DNA from: an uncultured Shinella sp.
Lineage (GTDB): Bacteria; Pseudomonadota; Alphaproteobacteria; Rhizobiales; Rhizobiaceae
DNA: 12,882 bases
NCBI RefSeq assembly: GCF_946479415.1
Contig: NZ_CAMLFY010000126.1
Coordinates: 1-12,882, forward strand
Direction of reading: 5' to 3'
Below the pieces are notes generated by a model. It was not told the origin of the DNA and ran no database searches. It saw only the letters and a program-made list of their open reading frames with translations. The position numbers were made by a program, and so were the translations under genes. Positions 4,381-12,295 of this stretch are shown here, one piece after another. The stretch's first letter is position 1, and every line of letters begins with the position of its first letter.

Positions 4381-6021
4381 TTACGCTGAGCCAGGCGCCG
4401 CCAGTGCTTCAAACACAGCGGCCACGGCTTCCGCGCCCGGATCGGCGACACCGTCGAGATCCCGTTCGCCGATATAGGCCGCACGGCCGGCCTTGGCCTT
4501 GGTCATGCACTTCGTGGCGTCCGCACCCGTTCGCGCCGCCTTCGCCGCATCGCCAAGCGAACCGGCAGCAAGGGCGCGCAAGGCGGGATCGAGCGCGTCG
4601 ATCATGGTGCGGTCTCTCGGTTTTGCACCGCCATAGAAAGTCATGCGGTCGAGGCCGGCGAGCAGCGCTTCGGCCGCCGGCGCTCCGCTGGAGAGGGACT
4701 GGCCTGCGGCGGTGAAGAAGATCGACAGCAGCACGCCGCTGGAACCGCCCATGCTGGTGCCGAGCGTTGTGCCGATCACGCCGAACGTGGCCGCGAGATC
4801 GGCGAGCGGCAGGGTGGCGAGACGGCTTTCGATGCTGCGGGCGCCGGCCGCCGCCGTCGAGCCCGTATCGCCGTCGCCGGCGCGGGCGTCCAGACGGTTG
4901 AGATCCGCTTCGAGGGCAACGAGGGTTGCGCAGACCGTGCGGATGGCGTTTTCCGTGCCGGCATCGGCACTGGCCGCAGGCGCTTCGACAGTGGCGGATG
5001 CGGGATGCGGCAGGATGGTGATGGGCTTTCGCGCGACAGACGATACCCAGGCGGGCGGCGCAACAACGGCGCAAAGTGCGGCTTCGCGGCCCGGATCGAG
5101 CTTGATGAGCGAGAGCGAGAAGCCGTTCATGTTGAGCGCGGTCATCAGCGGCGCGGGGCCGATGACGAGGCGGATGCGGCTGGCCAGCGGCGACGACAGG
5201 ACCGCATTCGCGACCACGCCCATTTCGAGCGGCGGCACGGCACCGAGATTGTTGATGAGAAGCGCGTAGCTGCCCTCCCCCGTCATGTGGGCGGCGAGCC
5301 GCTCCGCCATGGTCGCCACCAATGAGCGGGCGGTGTCGATGGCAATGCGCTCGACGCCGGGCTCGCCATGGATGCCGAGACCGAGCTCCCCTTCATCGGC
5401 ACCGAGCCGCTCCTCATGTGCCTGACCGGGGATCGAGCAGGAAGAGAGCGACATGCCAAGCGAGATGATGTCGCCGGCCGCGGCGCGGGCGGCGTTGGCG
5501 ATGGTTTCGAGATTTTCGCCCGTTTCGGCCAGATGGCCGGCGATCTTGTGCACGAAGAGTGTGCCGGCAACACCGCGCGGCTGTGACAAATCGGGCAGCG
5601 CGATATCGTCGGCGACGATGACCATTTCCACCTTGAAACCCTCGGCGCGGGCACGCTCGGCGGCGAGGCCGAAATTCAGCCGGTCTCCGGTATAGTTCTT
5701 GACGACGAGCAGGCAGCCCGCCTCCCCGGTCACCGCGCGGATGGCGGTCAGCACAGCATCGACGCTCGGCGAGGCGAAGATTTCGCCGGAAACAGCGGCC
5801 GTCAGCATGCCACGGCCGACGAAACCGGCATGGGACGGTTCATGCCCCGCCCCGCCGCCGGAGACGATAGCGACACGATCCTTCGTCCAGTCGGCGCGCA
5901 GGATGACCTTGATGTCGGGATAGGTGTCGAGCCGCGCCAGCGCACCCTCGGGCGCCGTCATCAGCAGGCCGTCGAGCGCTTCGGTGACGATGTCCTCGCG
6001 GCGGTTCAGGAAATGTTTCAT
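4381..6021 (-). CDS. ATP-dependent dihydroxyacetone kinase, fused DhaK-DhaL
   Basis: The 546-residue enzyme is a single-chain Dak kinase. The DhaK domain (about 1-325) carries VSGGGAGHEPSHAGFVG (residues 53-69), the NYTGDRLNFG loop (109-118) and His218 in GIHGEPG, the residue that forms a hemiaminal with the carbonyl of dihydroxyacetone. After an Ala-rich linker (about 340-357), the DhaL domain (about 358-546) has DARAGDGDTG (378-387), whose aspartates bind Mg-ATP, plus GTSMGGSSG and MIDALDPA. It phosphorylates dihydroxyacetone to dihydroxyacetone phosphate using ATP, not the PTS. A related triose or tetrulose substrate cannot be excluded. The ATG at 6021 has AGGGAGG about 8 nt upstream. The gene follows gntK after 12 nt and is probably the end of the dpp-gntK transcript. 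Confidence 0.92.
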   Translation of the reverse strand: MKHFLNRREDIVTEALDGLLMTAPEGALARLDTYPDIKVILRADWTKDRVAIVSGGGAGHEPSHAGFVGRGMLTAAVSGEIFASPSVDAVLTAIRAVTGEAGCLLVVKNYTGDRLNFGLAAERARAEGFKVEMVIVADDIALPDLSQPRGVAGTLFVHKIAGHLAETGENLETIANAARAAAGDIISLGMSLSSCSIPGQAHEERLGADEGELGLGIHGEPGVERIAIDTARSLVATMAERLAAHMTGEGSYALLINNLGAVPPLEMGVVANAVLSSPLASRIRLVIGPAPLMTALNMNGFSLSLIKLDPGREAALCAVVAPPAWVSSVARKPITILPHPASATVEAPAASADAGTENAIRTVCATLVALEADLNRLDARAGDGDTGSTAAAGARSIESRLATLPLADLAATFGVIGTTLGTSMGGSSGVLLSIFFTAAGQSLSSGAPAAEALLAGLDRMTFYGGAKPRDRTMIDALDPALRALAAGSLGDAAKAARTGADATKCMTKAKAGRAAYIGERDLDGVADPGAEAVAAVFEALAAPGSA

Positions 6022-6033
6022 GGCGCGGCCTCC

Positions 6034-6549
6034 CTATTTTGGGGCCGCCAGTCCCTGCAATGCGGCCGCGACGATCCTCTCAATGGGGGCGTCGATGTCA
6101 ACCGTGATGACGCCGGGTTCGCCCGAGGGATCTTCCAGCGTCGCGAGCTGGCTGTCGAGCAGGCTCGCCGGCATGAAATGATTGCGTCTGGCGCTCATGC
6201 GGCTGAGCAGCAGCGCATGGCTTCCTTTGAGAAAGACAAAGGAAAGGTTACCACCGGCGGCGGCGCGCAGATGGTCACGATAGACCTTTTTCAGGGCCGA
6301 ACAGGAGATGACGATGCTCTTGTCCTGCGCAAGCGCATCGGAAAGGGCGCGACCGATAATGTCGAGCCAGGGCCAGCGGTCCGCGTCGTCGAGCGGGATG
6401 CCTTTAGACATCTTCTCGACATTCTCGGCGGGGTGCAGGCTGTCGCCCTCGACGAAGGCGGCGGGAAGAGCTGCGGCAAGGCCCTCGGCGACCGAGGTCT
6501 TGCCGCAACCGGAAACGCCCATGACGACGATCGCGCGGGCGTTCGTCAT
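6034..6549 (-). CDS. gntK: gluconate kinase (gluconokinase, GntK/IdnK type)
   Basis: The 171-residue protein matches the small P-loop gluconokinases in length and motifs: Walker A GVSGCGKT (11-18), EGDSLHP (34-40), DDADRWPWL (54-62), CSALKKVYRDHLR (83-95) and HFMPASLLDSQLATLEDP (124-141). It converts D-gluconate to 6-phosphogluconate with ATP, feeding the Entner-Doudoroff and pentose phosphate routes in the cytosol. The ATG at 6549 is preceded by GAGG at about 10 nt. It begins 11 nt after the dppF stop and ends 12 nt before dhaKL, so the three are almost certainly co-transcribed. The window contains no gluconate transporter or GntR-type repressor. Confidence 0.93.
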   Translation of the reverse strand: MTNARAIVVMGVSGCGKTSVAEGLAAALPAAFVEGDSLHPAENVEKMSKGIPLDDADRWPWLDIIGRALSDALAQDKSIVISCSALKKVYRDHLRAAAGGNLSFVFLKGSHALLLSRMSARRNHFMPASLLDSQLATLEDPSGEPGVITVDIDAPIERIVAAALQGLAAPK

Positions 6550-6560
6550 CGCGTCAAACC

Positions 6561-7391
6561 TCAGGCGACGCGCTTGCGGCGTTCGACGCGGGCGCGGATG
6601 GCGTCCACATCGACGCGGGGCGTCGCGGCGAAGAGGGTTTTCGTATAGCTGTGCTGCGGGTCGTTGAAGACCTGGTCGCGGCTGCCATATTCCACCGCTT
6701 CCCCGAAATACATCACCATCACATCATCCGCGATGTGTCGCACGACCGACAGGTCGTGGCTGATGAAGACGTAGGTCAGGTGGAATTCGTCCTGCAGGTC
6801 GGCGAGCAGGTTCAGCACCTGGGCCTGTACCGAAAGATCGAGGGCCGAAACCGGCTCGTCGAGCACCAGAAGGCGCGGATTGAGCATCAGCGCGCGGGCG
6901 ATCGCCACGCGCTGGCGCTGGCCGCCGGAGAACATGTGGGGATAGCGCCCGTAATGCTTCTCTTCCAGGCCCACCTTCTTCAGCATGGCCATGGCGCGGT
7001 CGCGCCGCTCGTCTGCCGGCACCTTCGTGTTGATGACCAGCGGTTCCGTCAGGATATCGCCGATCTTCTTGCGCGGGTTGAGCGAACCATAGGGGTTCTG
7101 GAAGACGATCTGCACCTTGCTGCGCATCTCGGAGGTCAGCGGCTCACGCGCAATGTCGACCTTGCGGCCGTCGATCAGCATGTCGCCTTCGGTGATCGGG
7201 TCGATCATCGTGACCATGCGGGCAAGGGTGGACTTGCCGCAGCCGGATTCACCGACGATGGCGAGTGTCTTGCCCTGCTCGACCTTGAAGCTCACGCCCT
7301 TGACTGCATGGACGGTCTTGGCAGGTTTCAGGAGACTACCGGGAATATGGTAGTCACGCTTGAGGTTCTTTGCTTCGAGAACTGGTGTCAT
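6561..7391 (-). CDS. dppF: dipeptide ABC transporter ATPase DppF
   Basis: The 276-residue ATPase of the Dpp/Opp class powers peptide import together with DppD. Motifs: Walker A GESGCGKS (47-54), Q-loop VFQNPYGSLNPR (96-107), signature SGGQRQR (155-161), Walker B LLVLDEP (174-180) with the D-loop SALDLSV, and the switch His in FISHD (212). The segment NDPQHSYTKTLFAATP (243-258) is the usual oligopeptide-transporter C-terminal motif. It stops soon after that motif and is shorter than E. coli DppF, which carries a longer C-terminal region. Start ATG 7391 overlaps the dppD stop in ATGA, with GGGAG about 7 nt upstream. Translational coupling with dppD is likely. Confidence 0.93.
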   Translation of the reverse strand: MTPVLEAKNLKRDYHIPGSLLKPAKTVHAVKGVSFKVEQGKTLAIVGESGCGKSTLARMVTMIDPITEGDMLIDGRKVDIAREPLTSEMRSKVQIVFQNPYGSLNPRKKIGDILTEPLVINTKVPADERRDRAMAMLKKVGLEEKHYGRYPHMFSGGQRQRVAIARALMLNPRLLVLDEPVSALDLSVQAQVLNLLADLQDEFHLTYVFISHDLSVVRHIADDVMVMYFGEAVEYGSRDQVFNDPQHSYTKTLFAATPRVDVDAIRARVERRKRVA

Positions 7392-8242
7392 CGAACGGCT
7401 CCCGCAAAAATCTCGGCGTCGGTCAGCTTTTCGGTGATCGTCGGCAGACGGCCGCCCGTGGCATTTTCCGGCAGGGCGGCAAGCAGCGCCTTGGTGTAGA
7501 CGCTCTTGGGTTCGGCGAAGAGCGACAGCACATCGGCCTGCTCGATCTGCCGGCCCTTATACTGCACGATCACGCGATCGGCGGTCTCGGCGACGACGCC
7601 CATGTCATGGGTAATGATGATGAGGCCCATGCCGTGCTCGTCCTGCAGCTTCATGAGAAGATCCAGGATTTGCTTCTGGATCGTCACGTCGAGCGCGGTG
7701 GTCGGCTCGTCGGCGATCAGGAGCTTCGGGTTGCAGGCAAGGGCAGTCGCGATCATCACGCGCTGGCACTGGCCGCCCGACATCTGGTGCGGGAAGTGGC
7801 CGAGGCGCTCTTCCGGGTTCGGAATACCGACCGATTGGAAGAGTTCGATGGCCCGGTCGCGCCGCGCCTTGCGGCCGAGATCCGTGTGGATGCGCAGCAC
7901 TTCCTCGATCTGGAAGCCGACCGTGAAGCACGGATTGAGGCTGGCGATCGGTTCCTGGAAGATCATGGCAATGTCCTTGCCGATGATCTTGCGACGGTCG
8001 CTGTCCGACATGGCCTGCATGTCGCGGCCGTTGAAGGTCAGCACATCGGCCGTCACCTTCGCCGTCCAGGGCAACAGGCCCATGGCGGCGAGCATGGAAA
8101 CGGACTTGCCCGAACCGGATTCGCCGACGATGGCGAGAACTTCGCCCTCGTCGACCTTGAGGGACACACCATCCACCGCCCGGAAGGGGCCGGAGGCCGT
8201 CTGGAATTCGACGGTGAGGTTTTTGATTTCGAGAAGCGACAT
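7388..8242 (-). CDS. dppD: dipeptide ABC transporter ATPase DppD
   Basis: The 284-residue protein is the partner ATPase of DppF. Counting from ATG 8242: Walker A GESGSGKS (40-47), Q-loop IFQEPIASLNP (95-105), signature MSGGQ (154-158), Walker B LLIADEP (174-180), and ITHDMGVV with the switch His at 212. It ends with the peptide-transporter motif SVYTKALLAALPE and lacks the long C-terminal extension of E. coli DppD. The start is chosen as ATG 8242, which shares one base with the dppC stop (TGATG) and has AAGAGG about 5 nt upstream; a GTG codon directly before it (8245) is in frame and would add one residue. The tight overlap argues for translational coupling. Confidence 0.93.
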   Translation of the reverse strand: MSLLEIKNLTVEFQTASGPFRAVDGVSLKVDEGEVLAIVGESGSGKSVSMLAAMGLLPWTAKVTADVLTFNGRDMQAMSDSDRRKIIGKDIAMIFQEPIASLNPCFTVGFQIEEVLRIHTDLGRKARRDRAIELFQSVGIPNPEERLGHFPHQMSGGQCQRVMIATALACNPKLLIADEPTTALDVTIQKQILDLLMKLQDEHGMGLIIITHDMGVVAETADRVIVQYKGRQIEQADVLSLFAEPKSVYTKALLAALPENATGGRLPTITEKLTDAEIFAGAVR

Positions 8243-9150
8243 CACGACCTCTTCAGCTTGGGATCGAGGGCGTCGCGCAGGCCGTCACCCATGAGGTTGA
8301 TGGCCAGCACGGTGATGAGGATGGCAAGGCCGGGGAAGGTCACGACCCACCAGGCGCGCTGGATGAATTCGCGCGCTTCGGCGAGCATCGTGCCCCATTC
8401 CGGCGTCGGCGGCTGCGCGCCCATGCCGAGGAAGCCGAGGGCCGCCGCATCGAGGATCGCCGCCGAGAAGGCGAGCGTCGCCTGCACGATCAGCGGCGCC
8501 AGGCAGTTGGGCAGGATCGTCAGGAACATCAGGCGCAGCGTGCCGGCACCTGCGACCTTCGAACCGACGACATAGTCCTTCGACTTTTCTGTCATCACGG
8601 CTGCACGCGTCAGGCGCACGAAATGCGGCTGGTTGACGAGCGAGATGGCGATCATGGCGTTGACCAGACCCGGCCCCAGCACGGCCACCAGCACGAGCGC
8701 CAGCAGCAGCGAGGGGAACGCCAGGATGATATCCATGATGCGCATGATGAACGTATCGACCTTGCCGCGGAAATAGCCGGCGACCAGACCGATCAGCACG
8801 CCCGAAACCACCGACAGCGTCACGACGACGAGACCGATGAAGAGCGAGAAGCGCGCGCCGTAGATGAGGCGCGAAAGGATGTCGCGGCCGACGGCGTCGG
8901 TCCCGAGGATGTGTCCCCAGCTGCCGCCTTCCTGGAAGATGGTCGGCATGAGGAGGAGTTCGCGGTTCTGGGCGCTCGGATTGTGCGGCGCCACGAAGGG
9001 CGCGAAAACCGCAACAAACAGAATGATCAGGAACACGAAGAGGCCGATGACGGCGCCCTTGTTGCGCGAGAAGTAGAACCAGAATTCGGAAAGGCCCGAC
9101 GGCGGCGAACCAACCGTCTTGGTTTCGGCCGTGTTTTGAACAGTGCTCAT
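8242..9150 (-). CDS. dppC: dipeptide ABC transporter permease DppC
   Basis: The 302-residue inner-membrane permease has a cytoplasmic N-terminus of about 30 residues, then an OppC_N-type first helix (GAVIGLFVFLIILFVAVFAP), a periplasmic segment with LLMPTIFQEGGSWGHILGTD, and five further helices in the BPD_transp_1 domain. The cytoplasmic coupling loop reads SKVAGAGTLRLMFLTILPN, the place of the EAA motif that contacts the ATPases. The C-terminus GDGLRDALDPKLKRS is the standard DppC ending. It pairs with DppB to form the channel. The ATG at 9150 follows the dppB stop after 10 nt, with AGGAGA about 7 nt upstream. Confidence 0.94.
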   Translation of the reverse strand: MSTVQNTAETKTVGSPPSGLSEFWFYFSRNKGAVIGLFVFLIILFVAVFAPFVAPHNPSAQNRELLLMPTIFQEGGSWGHILGTDAVGRDILSRLIYGARFSLFIGLVVVTLSVVSGVLIGLVAGYFRGKVDTFIMRIMDIILAFPSLLLALVLVAVLGPGLVNAMIAISLVNQPHFVRLTRAAVMTEKSKDYVVGSKVAGAGTLRLMFLTILPNCLAPLIVQATLAFSAAILDAAALGFLGMGAQPPTPEWGTMLAEAREFIQRAWWVVTFPGLAILITVLAINLMGDGLRDALDPKLKRS

Positions 9151-9160
9151 GGACCGTCTC

Positions 9161-10165
9161 CTAGTGCCGGATGCGCGGGTTGATCCAGCCGTAAAGCAGG
9201 TCGACCACGAGATTGACGATCATGATGACGGCGGCGATCAGCATCAGGCCACCCTGCACCACGGCATAGTCACGCTTGAAGACGCTATCGACCATCCACT
9301 TGCCGATGCCCGGCCAGGAAAAAATCGTCTCGGTGAGGATGGCGCCCGCGAGCAGCACCCCGACCTGAAGACCGATCGTTGTGATGACGGGGATCATCGC
9401 ATTGCGCAGCGCATGGATGCCGACGACGCGGAAGGGCGAAAGACCCTTGGCGCGGGCGGTGCGGACATAATCCTCGCCGAGCACTTCGAGCATGGCCGAG
9501 CGCGTCTGGCGCGCGATGACCGCAAGCGGGATCGTCGCTAGCACGATGGTCGGCAGGATCAGGTAGGTCACCGCAGACTTGAAGGCGCCCGCCTGTCCGG
9601 AGATCAGGCTGTCGATCAGCATGAAGCCGGTGACCTGCGGGAAGAAGTACATCAGCGAGATGCGTCCCGAGACCGGCGTCCAGCCGAGATAGCCGGAAAA
9701 GAAGATGATGAGCAGCAGGCCCCACCAGAAGATCGGCATGGAGTAACCGACAAGCGCGGCCCCCATGATCGACTGGTCGAGCCAGGTCCCCCGTTTCACT
9801 GCGGCGAGCACGCCGGCGGGAATGCCGAGCAGAACCGCGACGATGATGGCGCAAAGCGCCAGTTCCAGCGTTGCCGGGAAGAGCTGCAGGAAGTCCTCGA
9901 GCACCGGCCGCTTCGTCACGATGGACGAACCGAAGTCGCCCGTCACGAGACCGCCGAGATAGTCGAAATACTGGACATAGATGGGCCGGTCGAGGCCGAG
10001 CTGGTGCATGAGCTCGGTATGCCGTTCCGGTGCCATGACGCGTTCGCCCGACATCAGCATGACCGGGTCGCCCGGCAGAAGTCGAATGAAGGAGAACGCG
10101 ATCAGCGATACCCCGATGAACGTAGGTATCAGGACGGCAAGCCGTCCGAAGATAAAGCGAAACAT
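9161..10165 (-). CDS. dppB: dipeptide ABC transporter permease DppB
   Basis: The 334-residue permease closely resembles E. coli DppB along its whole length: MFRFIFGRLAVLIPTFIG at the N-terminus, LLPGDPVMLMSGER, GYSMPIFWWG, LEVLGEDYVRTARAKGLS in the coupling loop (EAA-type) and DLLYGWINPRIRH at the end. It has six predicted membrane helices. I start at ATG 10165 because it gives the family N-terminus and AAGGGA lies 9-10 nt upstream; a TTG at 10174 is in frame but sits right on that site. It is separated from dppA by a strong hairpin at 10197-10226, so its level is probably lower than that of dppA. Confidence 0.94.
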   Translation of the reverse strand: MFRFIFGRLAVLIPTFIGVSLIAFSFIRLLPGDPVMLMSGERVMAPERHTELMHQLGLDRPIYVQYFDYLGGLVTGDFGSSIVTKRPVLEDFLQLFPATLELALCAIIVAVLLGIPAGVLAAVKRGTWLDQSIMGAALVGYSMPIFWWGLLLIIFFSGYLGWTPVSGRISLMYFFPQVTGFMLIDSLISGQAGAFKSAVTYLILPTIVLATIPLAVIARQTRSAMLEVLGEDYVRTARAKGLSPFRVVGIHALRNAMIPVITTIGLQVGVLLAGAILTETIFSWPGIGKWMVDSVFKRDYAVVQGGLMLIAAVIMIVNLVVDLLYGWINPRIRH

Positions 10166-10196
10166 GGGAGCCAATCCCTTCTTATTTTTTGAAAAA

Positions 10197-10226
10197 CCGG
10201 CGGCCCGAATGTCTTCGGACCGCCGG
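10197..10226 (-). terminator. intra-operon terminator/attenuator between dppA and dppB
   Basis: The 13-bp stem (CCGGCGGCCCGAA at 10197-10209 with TTCGGACCGCCGG at 10214-10226) has one non-Watson-Crick pair, which in the minus-strand RNA is a U-G wobble. It has a 4-nt loop and is followed by TTTTTC in the direction of dppB. A smaller stem, GCACGC/GCGTGC (10232-10251), lies between it and dppA. Such structures commonly protect the binding-protein mRNA and reduce transcription into the permease genes. Confidence 0.75.
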
Positions 10227-10271
10227 CCATAGCACGCTCTTTGCGGCGTGCGGTCGTCGTATTAACCGATA

Positions 10272-11867
10272 TTACTCGGCAATGTCCACGCCGTCGAAGA
10301 CGAAGTCACCGAGCGGCGACTGGACGAAGCCCGAAACCTTCTTGCTCATCGGAACGACGGCAAGCGAATGGTCGAGGGTGTTCCAGGGCGCTTCGCGCTT
10401 GAAGATGATCTGGGCCTCTTCATAGAGCTTGGTGCGCTCTGCGACGTCGGAGGTTTCCTTCGCCTTCGTCATCAGGTCGTCGAATTCCTTGTTGCACCAC
10501 TGCGCACGGTTGTTGCCGCCGACGGCGTCGCAGCCGAGCAGGGTGTCAAGGAAGTTGTCCGGGTCGCCGTTGTCGCCCGTCCAGCCGAGGATGGCCGCAC
10601 CGTCGCGGTCCTTGGCAGACGAGAGCTTCAGGTATTCGGCCCATTCGTAGGAGACGATCTCGGCGGTGACGCCGATCTTGGCGAGGTCGGCCTGCATCAG
10701 TTCAGCTGCACGGCGGGCGTTCAGCATGTACGGACGGGCAACCGGCATCGCCCAGATCTTCATCTTGAGATCCTTGACGCCGGCGTCTTCGAGCATCTTC
10801 TTGGCCGCATCCGGATCGTACTTGTCGTCTACGACGGCATCATTGTACGACCACATGGTCGGCGGGATCGGGTTCTTGGCAACCGTTGCCGCGCCCTGGA
10901 AGACGGCATCGACGATGGCCTGGCGGTTGACGGCCATGTTGAGAGCCTTGCGGACCTCGACCTTGTCGAACGGCGGAACCAGCGTGTTGTAGGCGAGGTA
11001 GGCGACGTTCAGGCCGGCCTGCTCGGAAACGTGCAGGTTCGGATCAGCCTTCAGCTCGGCGACGTCGGCAGCGTTCGGGTAGGACATCAGGTGGCATTCG
11101 CCGGCCTTCAGCTTCTGCGCGCGAACGGCAGCGTCGGTCGTGATCGCGAAGACGAGATCGTCGATCTTCTGCTTGCCGCCCCAATAGTCGGGGTTGGCCT
11201 TGTAGCGGATGGCGGCATCCGGCTGGTAGGCGACGAAGGTGAACGGACCAGTGCCCAGCGGCTGCTGGTTCATCAGTTCCATCTTGCCGTCAGCCTGAAG
11301 CTTGTCGGCATATTCCTTCGAAACGATCGAGATGAAGGGCATGCCGAGGTTGGCGAGCAGCGGCGCTTCCGGACGCTTCAGCGTGATCTTGACCGTCAGG
11401 TCGTCGACCTTTTCGATCTTGTCGATAACGTCAGGCAGGCCCATGCCGGCGAAATACTCCCAGGAAGCGCCGGGAACGTACTTGTTCCACGGATTGTCGG
11501 CCTTGTACTGGCGCTCGAAGGAGAAGATCACGTCGTCGGCGTTCAGTTCACGCGACGGGGTGAAATATTCGGTCGTCTGGAACTTCACGCCCTTGCGCAG
11601 GTGGAACGTATATTCCTTGCCGTCGGCGGAGATTTCCCAGGTTTCAGCCAGCGCCGGCTCCAGCTCGGTCGTGCCGCGCTTGAATTCGACCAGGCGGTTG
11701 TAAACCGTGTGTGCTGCGGCGTCGAAGGTCTGACCGCCCGTGTAGAGACCGGGGTCAAAGCCTTCCGGCGACGCTTCCGAGCAATAAACAAAGGTCTTCG
11801 ACCAGGCGGCCGTAGCCATCAGCGAGGCAACAGCCGTCGCCGCGAGAAGAGTAGTAAGCTTTTTCAT
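10272..11867 (-). CDS. dppA: periplasmic dipeptide-binding protein DppA
   Basis: The 531-residue precursor has a signal peptide (basic MKK, hydrophobic core, cleavage likely after AWS at residue 23) leading to KTFVYCSEASPEGFDPGLYT, almost the mature start of E. coli DppA. The SBP_bac_5 fold is evident: ELEPALAETWEISADGKEYT (68-87), LNADDVIFSFERQ (108-120), NPIPPTMWSYND (332-343) and GWTGDNGDPDNF (428-439), the segment that in E. coli DppA carries the Asp contacting the peptide amino end. It captures dipeptides for DppBCDF; E. coli DppA also binds heme and 5-aminolevulinate, so these are possible ligands. I start at ATG 11867, which has GGGAAG upstream and gives the signal peptide; an upstream in-frame extension (to 11981) would bury it. 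Confidence 0.95.
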   Translation of the reverse strand: MKKLTTLLAATAVASLMATAAWSKTFVYCSEASPEGFDPGLYTGGQTFDAAAHTVYNRLVEFKRGTTELEPALAETWEISADGKEYTFHLRKGVKFQTTEYFTPSRELNADDVIFSFERQYKADNPWNKYVPGASWEYFAGMGLPDVIDKIEKVDDLTVKITLKRPEAPLLANLGMPFISIVSKEYADKLQADGKMELMNQQPLGTGPFTFVAYQPDAAIRYKANPDYWGGKQKIDDLVFAITTDAAVRAQKLKAGECHLMSYPNAADVAELKADPNLHVSEQAGLNVAYLAYNTLVPPFDKVEVRKALNMAVNRQAIVDAVFQGAATVAKNPIPPTMWSYNDAVVDDKYDPDAAKKMLEDAGVKDLKMKIWAMPVARPYMLNARRAAELMQADLAKIGVTAEIVSYEWAEYLKLSSAKDRDGAAILGWTGDNGDPDNFLDTLLGCDAVGGNNRAQWCNKEFDDLMTKAKETSDVAERTKLYEEAQIIFKREAPWNTLDHSLAVVPMSKKVSGFVQSPLGDFVFDGVDIAE

Positions 11868-11966
11868 AGTGAGCTTCCCAGGTTTGCTTTTTTGTTCTCT
11901 TGTTGCGGGCTCGGGTGCATTTCCAGCCCCGGCTTGCGCGGATGGAACGACATTTGCCGCGTGATT

Positions 11967-11995
11967 GCAATAAGTCCGCAAACAATTTTGTCCAA
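11967..11995 (-). promoter_or_regulatory. candidate sigma70-type promoter of dppA
   Basis: The minus strand has TTGGAC (-35), 17 nt, TATTGC (-10), about 100 nt upstream of the dppA start, in a locally AT-rich stretch. Both hexamers are partial matches, so this is the best candidate rather than a firm assignment. Confidence 0.35.
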
Positions 11996-12029
11996 TCGGA
12001 AAAAATTACGGAACTTTATTCTCCACAGC

Positions 12030-12059
12030 ATTCGAAACCGCTTTAAAAGCGCAACGAAT
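12030..12059. promoter_or_regulatory. interrupted dyad upstream of dppA, possible operator
   Basis: ATTCG (12030-12034) and CGAAT (12055-12059) flank an inner palindrome CGCTTT-A-AAAGCG (12039-12051). The dyad lies about 35 bp upstream of the candidate dppA -35 element, a position suited to an activator or repressor site. No regulator can be named. Confidence 0.3.
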
Positions 12060-12138
12060 CGGCAATCAACCCTTGGTCAATCCCCACCACCCCTGATAGC
12101 GGCGACGCGGTGCGCGTGTCATAACGGGACGACGAGGC

Positions 12139-12210
12139 AAGAGGGGCTGCCCTTTTCTGCTTCCTCCCGTGGCGGCGGGGCGAAGCGAAAAAGAAAGGGC
12201 AGCCCCTCTT
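12139..12210 (+). terminator. long-armed hairpin with T-rich tail
   Basis: Seventeen-base arms (12139-12155 beginning AAGAGGGGC, and 12194-12210 ending GCCCCTCTT) pair perfectly across a 38-nt interior, which itself can pair further (GCTTC at 12159-12163 with GAAGC at 12182-12186). The plus strand continues TCGTTTTC, so it would terminate plus-strand transcription, though no gene on that strand lies before it. It may end a small RNA or be a copy of a dispersed repeat. Confidence 0.5.
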
Positions 12211-12218
12211 TCGTTTTC

Positions 12219-12238
12219 AGCCTTTGTTTCCAAAGGCT
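12219..12238 (+). terminator. second small hairpin upstream of the luxR-type gene
   Basis: AGCCTTTG (12219-12226) pairs with CAAAGGCT (12231-12238) around a TTTC loop, 8 nt after the larger hairpin. It lacks a T run of its own and may simply add to the structure of the preceding terminator. Confidence 0.3.
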
Positions 12239-12295
12239 TGACCATGTCGCCCTAAAAAAAATGCTCTCCCCCGCGAAATTGTCCCGCAAAACCCT

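Noticed and set aside
7370..8575. 401-codon open frame on the plus strand opposite dppD
   Set aside because: It mirrors the DppD/DppF ATPase genes. The composition, rich in His, Asp, Arg and Gly, is typical of reverse-strand translation of GC-rich coding sequence.
9161..10174. TTG at 10174 as the dppB start
   Set aside because: It would place the AAGGGA site directly against the start codon. ATG 10165 gives normal spacing and the N-terminus seen in E. coli DppB.
11944..12034. GGAAC words on the plus strand at 11944 and 12010 as EcfG promoters for the luxR-type gene
   Set aside because: Neither has CGTT or TT at the right spacing (TTGC and TTCG occur at N16), and both are over 300 nt from the start.
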